A program made the translations under genes and the position numbers. Positions 1-5,649 of a stretch of DNA of 5,944 nt are shown here, piece after piece. This DNA is from Candidatus Zixiibacteriota bacterium (GTDB lineage Bacteria > Zixibacteria > MSB-5A5 > GN15 > FEB-12), in the NCBI GenBank assembly GCA_029932795.1, contig JAOZPL010000131.1:1-5944 (forward strand). Direction: 5' to 3'. Within the stretch, counting starts at the first letter, position 1, and each line of letters starts with the position of its first letter. The notes under the pieces are model-generated. The model worked only from the letters and a program-made list of their open reading frames with translations, had not been told where the DNA came from and did no database searches.

Positions 1-443
1 TGAAAGAGGTCAAACAGCAGATCGTCGATATTATTGAGGATGTACTGGCACGTGAAGGCTGTGAGATTGCGGAAATAAAGATGTCAAAATACAAGAACAA
101 TTCAACTTTGAGGTTGTTTGTTTATTCTGAGGGGGGGGTATCACTCGACCAGTGTGAGCATCTCTCTCACGTCGTGGGGGATGTAATCGATGCCTCTGGT
201 CTGTTTGCAGATGGGTATGTCCTAGAGGTTTCGTCCCCGGGTCTTGATCGCCCCTTGAACGCCGCCAGGGATTTCAAGTACCGTCTTGGGGAGACGGTAA
301 CGATCCAGTTTGTTGATCATACGCAAAAAAGCGTGACTGCTGATATTGTCGCCGCTTCGAGCGACAGTGTCCTTTTTCGGAATGAGACCGGGGAGTTCCG
401 CCTCGATCTGGATGAGATCGAGACAGCGAGAATCGTTTTATGA
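1..443 (+). CDS. rimP: Ribosome maturation factor RimP (start codon clipped by one base)
   Basis: RimP binds the free 30S subunit and promotes its late maturation in the cytoplasm. The frame is open from base 3. Bases 1-2 are 'tg', so they are probably the last two bases of an ATG/GTG/TTG start whose first base lies outside the window. Read this way the protein is about 147 aa, normal for the family (about 150 aa). The first in-window ATG (81) would remove 27 residues that look like the usual N-terminal helix (KEVKQQIVDIIEDVLAREG), so it is not the start. The family hallmark EVSSPGLDRPL lies at residues 76-86. After it comes the small SH3-like C-terminal domain, ending in DLDEIETARIVL. The gene stops 14 bases before nusA, the classical rimP-nusA-infB order, so the two are very likely cotranscribed. 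A run of eight G lies at 131-138 within the coding sequence. Identification is firm; only the exact start is unseen. Confidence 0.95.
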   Translation, partial: KEVKQQIVDIIEDVLAREGCEIAEIKMSKYKNNSTLRLFVYSEGGVSLDQCEHLSHVVGDVIDASGLFADGYVLEVSSPGLDRPLNAARDFKYRLGETVTIQFVDHTQKSVTADIVAASSDSVLFRNETGEFRLDLDEIETARIVL

Positions 444-444
444 T

Positions 445-448
445 GGAG
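445..448 (+). promoter_or_regulatory. Ribosome binding site of nusA
   Basis: GGAG lies just after the rimP stop codon, with 9 bases between it and the nusA ATG at 458. It supports that ATG over the in-frame ATG four codons later (470). Confidence 0.7.
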
Positions 449-457
449 AGCTGATAT

Positions 458-1891
458 ATGGCGTTTGATATGATTGAGGCAATGACACTTATTGCCAGGG
501 AAAAGAACATCGAGTTCGACGCCGTGGTCGAGACGCTGGAGGCCAGTCTTCTGGCGGCGGCCAAAAAGAAATACGATTACACCGATAATATCTCCTTTAA
601 GTTCGACCGCAAGAACCATGAACTGGTGATGATTGCCACCAAGAAGGTTGTCAACGAGATCGCCGATAAGAATATCGAGATAACACTGGCTGAGGCCAAG
701 GAGATCGATACCGCGGCCGAGATCGGTGATGAGATCGACATCTACATCGACTATGAGATGGAGTTTGGCCGCAACGCGATTTCTTCAGCCAAGCAGATTC
801 TGATCCAGAGGATCCGCGATGCCGAGCACGGTCGGATATTCTCCGAGTTTATCGACAAAGTCGGCACTCTCGTTTCAGGAGTTGTGCAACAGATTGACAA
901 GGGGAATGTGATTGTCAATCTTGGCCGTGGTGAAGGCATCCTGCCTATCAAGGAACAGATTCCTCGTGAGAAGTTCCGACAGGGGGACAGGATTCGCGCC
1001 TATATCCAGGACGTTCAGATGACACCGCGGGGGCCCCAGATTACTCTCTCGCGGGTTAGCAACGAATTCATCCGCGCTCTGTTCGCCATGGAGGTACCGG
1101 AGATCTATGAAAAGGTGATCGAAATCAAGGCTATCGCACGGGAACCTGGAGAGCGCGCCAAGGTGGCTGTTTACTCTTCGGATGAAAGAATTGACCCGGT
1201 CGGTGCGTGTGTTGGTATTAAGGGCGTACGTGTTCAGTCGATTGTGCGGGAACTCAACAATGAACGGATTGACATCGTTCCCTTCACCTCCAACCCCGAA
1301 GTCTTCGTAACGCGTGCCCTTGCCCCGGCCAAAGTGGTTTCCATCGATGTGCTCGAGCCCGAAAAGAAAATGACGGTGATTGTAGAAGATGATAAACTCT
1401 CGCTGGCCATTGGAAGAAGTGGCCAGAATGCCAGACTGGCGTCAAGACTAACCGGTTGGAAAGTGAATATACTCTCCGAGACCCAGTACAACGAGCGGAT
1501 GAAGCGTGAAGCTGAACTCCTTGTCCCCGTGGGGCAGCTCGAAGGGGTCGGCGTGGTACTCCGTGATCGCCTGATTGCTGCGGATATCAGTTCCGTGCAG
1601 CGTTTGGCGCAGAGTACGGTTGAAACGCTTACGAGAATCGAAGGCCTCGGTGAGAAGACAGCCAACCGCCTGCTTGAACTCGCCAAGGTTCTGTCCGAAC
1701 AACTGGAGGAGGAATACAAACAGCGTCAGGCAGAAAAGCAGGAAGTGGCCGCGGAGTCGACAGAAACTGAAAAACTAGAGGAGAGCGACGTGTTTCATGA
1801 TGACAAGGATTATGTTTCGGAGACGGACGATGTCATGGAAGTCACTACTCCTGATTTCAACGGGATAGAGGATGAGGACAAGAAGTCCTGA
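458..1891 (+). CDS. nusA: Transcription termination/antitermination factor NusA
   Basis: NusA binds RNA polymerase and nascent RNA, and modulates pausing, intrinsic and Rho termination, and rRNA antitermination. The 477-residue protein shows the full architecture. The N-terminal polymerase-binding domain (about 1-125) ends in the conserved FGRNAISSAKQILIQRIRDA block (103-122). An S1 domain spans about 135-200. KH1 has GIKG at 253-256, followed by RVQSIVREL and IDIVPF. KH2 has GRSG at 319-322 within LAIGRSGQNARLASRLTGWK. One helix-hairpin-helix repeat lies at about 355-415 (LEGVG at 361-365, IEGLG at 394-398), and an acidic tail runs from about 430 to 477. E. coli NusA (495 aa) carries two acidic C-terminal repeats; this protein has one plus the tail, whereas Bacillus NusA stops after KH2. 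ATG 458 has a good ribosome binding site. A perfect 10-bp inverted repeat lies inside the S1 coding region. Confidence 0.98.
   Translation: MAFDMIEAMTLIAREKNIEFDAVVETLEASLLAAAKKKYDYTDNISFKFDRKNHELVMIATKKVVNEIADKNIEITLAEAKEIDTAAEIGDEIDIYIDYEMEFGRNAISSAKQILIQRIRDAEHGRIFSEFIDKVGTLVSGVVQQIDKGNVIVNLGRGEGILPIKEQIPREKFRQGDRIRAYIQDVQMTPRGPQITLSRVSNEFIRALFAMEVPEIYEKVIEIKAIAREPGERAKVAVYSSDERIDPVGACVGIKGVRVQSIVRELNNERIDIVPFTSNPEVFVTRALAPAKVVSIDVLEPEKKMTVIVEDDKLSLAIGRSGQNARLASRLTGWKVNILSETQYNERMKREAELLVPVGQLEGVGVVLRDRLIAADISSVQRLAQSTVETLTRIEGLGEKTANRLLELAKVLSEQLEEEYKQRQAEKQEVAAESTETEKLEESDVFHDDKDYVSETDDVMEVTTPDFNGIEDEDKKS
891..921 (+). repeat. Perfect 10-bp inverted repeat inside nusA
   Basis: AGATTGACAA at 891-900 is exactly complementary to TTGTCAATCT at 912-921, with an 11-base loop (901-911). 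It lies in the codons for QIDKGNVIVNL of the S1 domain. No T-tract follows, so it does not look like an intrinsic terminator. It could form an RNA hairpin, or be a by-product of the codons used. Function is unknown. Confidence 0.6.
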
Positions 1892-1959
1892 GCAAACATG
1901 GCGGGCATCATCTGACCACAGTGAGCGTCCTGCTCTATTCCCCGCGGAGGTGAGTGTTA
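1892..1959 (+). other. nusA-infB intergenic leader without ylxR/ylxQ
   Basis: This 68-base spacer holds no gene. It has the infB ribosome binding site at its right end. Upstream, GCGGG (1901-1905) could pair with CCCGC (1941-1945), which abuts the Shine-Dalgarno sequence. A short GAGC/GCTC hairpin (1923-1926 with 1932-1935) would lie in the loop. Both stems are short and may be chance. No promoter or T-tract terminator is evident. ylxR and ylxQ, found here in many bacteria, are absent. Confidence 0.4.
1946..1953 (+). promoter_or_regulatory. Strong ribosome binding site that fixes the infB start
   Basis: GGAGGTGA is a near-full complement of the 16S anti-Shine-Dalgarno end. The GGAGG core is 9 bases from ATG 1960 but only 3 bases from the in-frame GTG at 1954. 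This favours ATG 1960 as the start. Confidence 0.8.
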
Positions 1960-4224
1960 ATGGCGATTAAGTCCAAGAGGATATACGAGATAGCAAAAGA
2001 GTTTGGGGTTTCTTCCCAGGCAATGGTCAAGATACTGAGGGATCTCAACTTCAATCCCAAGTCGCACATGTCGGTATCCACCGCTGAGATGGTATATGCC
2101 GTTAACAAGAAATTCGCCGACGAACGCCAATCTGCAAAGAGAGAGATGGACCAGAAAAGAGAAGCGCGAAACCGACGACGGGCTCAGGCTATAGTGGCTC
2201 AGAAGCCGCGAACAACAGGTCCGGCTGCACCACCGACAGCTCCTCCACGCGAATCGCCGGTGAGAGAGACTACCGAAGGAAAGACACCTCTCGCGCGCCG
2301 AATGGACAGGAAGAAAAAGAAGAAAGACAGACGCCAGAGAAAGGAAAAGCGACAGGTAGACCAGCAAGAGGTGACGCGGAGTTACCGTGCCACAATGGCT
2401 ACACTGACGAGTACAAAACCGAAAAAGAGATACCGGCATACTTCCGGAACCGGCGAAAGCACGACCGTAGATGACAGAAACATCCTCAGCGTCAACGAAT
2501 ACATGTCAGTGGCTGAACTGGGCAAGCTGATGGACCACAAACCGGTAGAAGTAATCGCCAAGCTGTTCGAGATGGGCATGATGGCAACGATTAATCAGCG
2601 TTTGGATCTGGATACTATTGAAATGATCGCTGCTGAGTTCGGTTTTGACATCCGCGTGATGAGTGAGATCGGCGAAGCGTCCAAAGAGGAAGAGCAGGAG
2701 GAGACCCTGGAAGCACGGGCACCGGTTGTTACTATCATGGGACATGTAGATCACGGAAAGACCTCGTTGCTTGATTATATTCGCAGGTCAGACGTTGTGG
2801 CCGGTGAAGCGGGGGCAATCACCCAACATATCGGAGCCTATGAGGTTACCCATAAGGGCAACAGGATCGTTTTCCTGGACACTCCGGGCCACGAGGCTTT
2901 TACCGCCATGCGAGCTCGTGGCACTCAGATCACGGACATCGTTGTCATTGTCGTGGCTGCCGATGAAGGTATTAAACCGCAGACGATTGAGGCCATTGAT
3001 CACAGCCGCGCTGCAAACGTACCCATGATTGTCGCGATCAGCAAGATCGACAAGCCCGCCGCCAGGCTGGACGAGGTGCGCACACAACTGGCCAATCAGA
3101 ATCTTCTGGCTGAGGACTGGGGGGGGAAGACCATCACGGTTGAGATTTCATCCAAGACCGGTCAGGGAATTGAAAAGCTCCTCGACATGATTGTACTGCA
3201 GGCCGAAATGCTTGATCTCAAAGCTGATCCAACTATCCGCGCCCAGGGTGTAATTGTTGACGCACGCCTTGAGCGGGGACGGGGTCCAGTGGCAACGGTG
3301 CTTGTCAAGAAGGGAAGCTGCAGGATTAGTGTTCCAATAGTCGCCGGCGTACATTACGGTCGGGTCCGTACTATTACAAATGACCGGGATCACAAGCTGG
3401 AGATTATTGGGCCATCAACACCGGCCCAAATCACCGGTCTCTCCGGCGTACCGCAGGCAGGTGACAGCTTCCTCGTAGTCAGGAGCGACCAGGAGGCTAA
3501 AGAAATCACGCTTAAGCGGAGCCAGGTCAAACGGGAACACGAATTCCACCGCTCGCACGTCCCCGTTTCACTGGCCGGGATATTCGATCAGATCCAGGAA
3601 GGCCAGATCAAAGAAGTGCGCCTGATAATAAAGGGGGATGTGGACGGCTCAGTCGAGGTACTCTCCGATACACTTGGTAAAATCGCGACTCAGGAAGTCA
3701 AGACGAATATCATCCGTCAGGGGGTCGGGGCTATTACCGAGTCTGACGTCCTGCTGGCCGCTGCATCTGACGCCATCATCATTGGCTTTCAGGTATCCCC
3801 GGATGCAAGAGCCAGAACTGTGGCTCAACGGGAGAGCGTTGATATTCGCCTCTATGATGTTGTTTATGAAGCCGAAGACGATATCAGAAAAGCTCTCGAG
3901 GGGTTGCTTTCACCTGACATCTCCGAGAAGTTCGTCGGTCTGGCAGAGGTCCGAGACACGTTCAAGATACCCCGAGCGGGCACAATTGCTGGTAGCTATG
4001 TCAAGGAAGGACGCATCGGACGGAACACCAAGATTCGGCTCATACGTGACGGCAAACGGATATACACCGGCTCTATCGCTTCGCTCAAACGGTTCAAGGA
4101 GGACGCCAAAGAGGTCAAGGAAGGTTTTGAGTGCGGCATTGGCATCGAAAACTTCAATGACATCAAAGTGGGAGACATAATCGAGGCGTTTGAGACGGTG
4201 GAGGTGGCACGGACACTCAATTGA
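1960..4224 (+). CDS. infB: Translation initiation factor IF-2
   Basis: IF2 is the GTPase that recruits fMet-tRNA to the 30S subunit and promotes 50S joining. The 754-residue protein has an IF2_N module at about 1-50 (KRIYEIAKEFGVSSQ, SHMS at 35-38) and a very basic linker (about 55-165, including KKKKK at 118-122). A second IF2_N module (about 172-235, INQRLD at 211-216) is followed by the G domain. In it, G1 is GHVDHGKTS (261-269), switch I is GAITQHIGAY (285-294), G3 is DTPGH (307-311), G4 is SKID (361-364) and G5 is SSKTG (397-401). Domain II lies at about 425-515, domain III at about 535-640, and the fMet-tRNA-binding C-terminal domain at about 650-754 (FECGIGIENFNDIKVGDII at 723-741). 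Oddities against the family consensus as I know it are Ser for Asn in G4, Ala for the second Gly of EAGG in switch I, and SV (457-458) for GD in domain II. The frame is intact and the rest is conserved, so it is probably functional. Confidence 0.98.
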   Translation: MAIKSKRIYEIAKEFGVSSQAMVKILRDLNFNPKSHMSVSTAEMVYAVNKKFADERQSAKREMDQKREARNRRRAQAIVAQKPRTTGPAAPPTAPPRESPVRETTEGKTPLARRMDRKKKKKDRRQRKEKRQVDQQEVTRSYRATMATLTSTKPKKRYRHTSGTGESTTVDDRNILSVNEYMSVAELGKLMDHKPVEVIAKLFEMGMMATINQRLDLDTIEMIAAEFGFDIRVMSEIGEASKEEEQEETLEARAPVVTIMGHVDHGKTSLLDYIRRSDVVAGEAGAITQHIGAYEVTHKGNRIVFLDTPGHEAFTAMRARGTQITDIVVIVVAADEGIKPQTIEAIDHSRAANVPMIVAISKIDKPAARLDEVRTQLANQNLLAEDWGGKTITVEISSKTGQGIEKLLDMIVLQAEMLDLKADPTIRAQGVIVDARLERGRGPVATVLVKKGSCRISVPIVAGVHYGRVRTITNDRDHKLEIIGPSTPAQITGLSGVPQAGDSFLVVRSDQEAKEITLKRSQVKREHEFHRSHVPVSLAGIFDQIQEGQIKEVRLIIKGDVDGSVEVLSDTLGKIATQEVKTNIIRQGVGAITESDVLLAAASDAIIIGFQVSPDARARTVAQRESVDIRLYDVVYEAEDDIRKALEGLLSPDISEKFVGLAEVRDTFKIPRAGTIAGSYVKEGRIGRNTKIRLIRDGKRIYTGSIASLKRFKEDAKEVKEGFECGIGIENFNDIKVGDIIEAFETVEVARTLN

Positions 4225-4292
4225 GGCTCCCTTTTGTAATCAGGAACGCCACTGGCCGGGCAAGGCGGGGCTCTCACTCTTGCGGATTACCG
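4225..4292 (+). other. infB-rbfA spacer with a possible start-occluding hairpin
   Basis: This 68-base spacer precedes the chosen rbfA ATG. GTAATC (4236-4241) is exactly complementary to GATTAC (4285-4290), just before the ATG at 4293. Inside it, CGCC (4247-4250) can pair with GGCG (4264-4267). The only Shine-Dalgarno-like bases near the start (GGA, 4284-4286) would be partly paired. If translation instead began at the TTG at 4221, this stretch would encode 23 further residues of RbfA, but they do not resemble the family. Confidence 0.35.
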
Positions 4293-4652
4293 ATGAGACA
4301 GTTCAAGCGATCAGATCGACTAAATGAGTTGATTTTGAGAGACATATCCACCTTGCTTGACGGAAAACTAGCCGAGCTCTCTTCAGGTCTGACTACCTTT
4401 ACGGCTGTTCGCCTTACCGGCGATTTGCGTTACGCCAAAGTGTATTACTCGTTCCTCGGCGACGAAGAGAGCCGCCAGCGAGTTCAGAATTATCTTCAGC
4501 GACAGAGGAAGAAGATCCGATCCGAGGTTGGAAAGAATCTTCGGATACGTCACATTCCCGAGATAGTATTTAAGTATGATACTACCATCGAAGAGGGAAT
4601 AAGGTTAGAACAACTGTTAAATGAGATTAAACGTGAGCGCAAGGAAGAATAG
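4293..4652 (+). CDS. rbfA: 30S ribosome-binding factor RbfA
   Basis: RbfA is a small KH-type protein that binds the pre-30S subunit near the 5' helix of 16S rRNA. It assists late maturation and is cold-shock associated in E. coli. The 119-residue product is normal in length (about 115-135 aa). Family features are the N-terminal RSDRLNELILRDISTLL (6-22), the LTGDLRYAKVYYSF strand region (41-54) and the C-terminal block IRSEVGKNLRIRHIPEIVFK (75-94), followed by DTTIEEGIRLEQLLNEI. I chose ATG 4293 because the family motif begins within a few residues of it. The frame stays open to a TTG at 4221 that overlaps the infB stop (TTGA). The extra 24 residues (MRLPFVIRNATGRARRGSHS...) look unlike RbfA, and that TTG lacks a well-spaced ribosome binding site. 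The site before ATG 4293 is itself weak, so translational coupling to infB is possible. Confidence 0.94.
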   Translation: MRQFKRSDRLNELILRDISTLLDGKLAELSSGLTTFTAVRLTGDLRYAKVYYSFLGDEESRQRVQNYLQRQRKKIRSEVGKNLRIRHIPEIVFKYDTTIEEGIRLEQLLNEIKRERKEE

Positions 4653-4680
4653 CGGTCAATCAACGGCTCCGGGTAATGTG

Positions 4681-5649
4681 ATGGACCGGATACATGAACT
4701 GGTACAGCAAAGCCGAAAAGTGCTGGTTGTATCACACATTGATCCGGATGGAGACGCTGTCGGCACCCAGCTTGCATTCGGTAAGTACCTGTCGGACATG
4801 GGTAAAGACGTCTGTATGGTTCGGGACTCCGCGATACCGGGGAAATACAACTTCCTTCCGCAGGTTGACCACATCAGACCAGCTGCCTCCCTGGCGCCTG
4901 AGTTTACAATAGACACGGCCGTCATTCTTGAGTGCCCCCAGGTGGAACGCATCGGCTCACCGCACCGCTTTATTCAAGATGACACTCGGATAATCAACAT
5001 CGACCATCATCGTAACGGTGTTGAACTTGGAGATGTGAACTGGATCGACGTGAACGCCTCATCAGTGGGGGAAATGGTCTACGAGTATTTCCTTCACGTG
5101 GGTTACAGTATAAACCCAGCCGTCGCTCAACAGCTCTACACTGCAATCCTGACTGATACCGGGCGTTTCCGCTATTCATCAACTTCACCTCGCACTATGA
5201 GCATCGCTGGCGAACTCATACGGGCGGGAGCCAATCCTCGTAAAATCTGTGATAATGTTTACTACAACCTGCGTCCCTCGGCGGTGAAGCTGCTCGGTAA
5301 AGTTCTAAACGGGATCGAGTTTTATCAAAATAACCGCTTTTGCCTGCTCACTCTCACCAACGAGATGCTCACCGACACCGGCGCTGATTCCTCCGAGAGT
5401 GAGGGACTGGCGGATTTCACGCTCTTTAATCAGGGCGTGAGAGCCGGGGCACTGTTGAAAGAGATCGATGACTGCAACACCAAAGTTTCACTACGTTCTA
5501 ATAACGGCCTCGATGTTGCCCGGATTGCGGCCATGTACGGAGGTGGCGGTCACATTAACGCTGCCGGCTGTGTTATCCCGCTCTCCCTTGACAAAGCGAA
5601 AGAGGAACTGATACGGCACCTGACGGAGGCGGATTATGACAAGAAGTGA
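4681..5649 (+). CDS. nrnA: DHH-DHHA1 phosphoesterase, NrnA-like (nanoRNase / pAp phosphatase)
   Basis: NrnA-family enzymes are Mn-dependent cytoplasmic hydrolases that degrade 2-5 nt RNAs and, in characterised members, dephosphorylate pAp. The 322-residue product shows motif I SHIDPDGDAVGT (18-29), the DHH motif (108-110, within IINIDHH), DTGRF (159-163) and the DHHA1 substrate-binding motif GGGGHINAAG (287-296). Length is typical (310-340 aa), and no other domain is fused. The motif II position reads ILECPQVER (82-90), with Glu84 where many relatives have Asp. I chose ATG 4681 because motif I then begins about 18 residues in, as usual. GTG 4678, GTG 4633 and ATG 4621 are in-frame alternatives; the last two would overlap rbfA. 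None has a strong ribosome binding site, so coupling to rbfA is likely. Family assignment is firm. Preference for nanoRNA over pAp or another nucleotide cannot be read from sequence. Confidence 0.9.
   Translation: MDRIHELVQQSRKVLVVSHIDPDGDAVGTQLAFGKYLSDMGKDVCMVRDSAIPGKYNFLPQVDHIRPAASLAPEFTIDTAVILECPQVERIGSPHRFIQDDTRIINIDHHRNGVELGDVNWIDVNASSVGEMVYEYFLHVGYSINPAVAQQLYTAILTDTGRFRYSSTSPRTMSIAGELIRAGANPRKICDNVYYNLRPSAVKLLGKVLNGIEFYQNNRFCLLTLTNEMLTDTGADSSESEGLADFTLFNQGVRAGALLKEIDDCNTKVSLRSNNGLDVARIAAMYGGGGHINAAGCVIPLSLDKAKEELIRHLTEADYDKK
5625..5629 (+). promoter_or_regulatory. Ribosome binding site of truB inside nrnA
   Basis: GGAGG lies within the last codons of the nrnA-like gene, 6 bases from the truB ATG at 5636. 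It supports a start that overlaps the upstream gene by 14 bases. Confidence 0.75.

Noticed and set aside
411..738. 11-base direct repeat GATGAGATCGA at 411-421 and 728-738
   Set aside because: Both copies encode the same Asp-Glu-Ile motif with common codons; GAGATCG recurs often in this region, so codon bias explains it.
894..922. TTGACA (894-899) as a -35 box of an internal promoter in nusA
   Set aside because: At 17 bases downstream the hexamer is AATCTT, a poor -10 match (3 of 6). The TTGACA is explained by the inverted repeat and the Ile-Asp-Lys codons.
1234..1719. 161-codon open frame on the - strand within nusA
   Set aside because: Ser/Arg/Thr-rich product typical of an antisense shadow, fully overlapped by the KH and HhH coding region; no promoter or ribosome binding site support.
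1923..1935. GAGC/GCTC hairpin after nusA as an intrinsic terminator
   Set aside because: The stem is only four to five pairs and no T-tract follows.
2395..2397. Internal ATG (Met146) as a start for a short IF2 isoform like E. coli IF2-2/3
   Set aside because: A purine stretch lies upstream, but the spacing (13 bases from GGAG) is long and nothing else supports initiation here.
1957..2439. 160-codon open frame on the - strand over the infB start and linker
   Set aside because: The antisense of a Lys/Arg-rich linker naturally gives Ser/Leu/Phe-rich frames that mimic membrane proteins; no independent support.
3638..4180. Long open frame (180 codons) on the + strand out of frame with infB
   Set aside because: It lies wholly inside the conserved domain III-IV coding region of infB, has no ribosome binding site that fits and a low-complexity Ser/Arg-rich product. 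It is a shadow frame.
4200..4207. GGAGGTGG near the infB end as a ribosome binding site for rbfA
   Set aside because: It encodes the conserved Val-Glu-Val-Ala end of IF2 and is too far from either the TTG at 4221 or the ATG at 4293.
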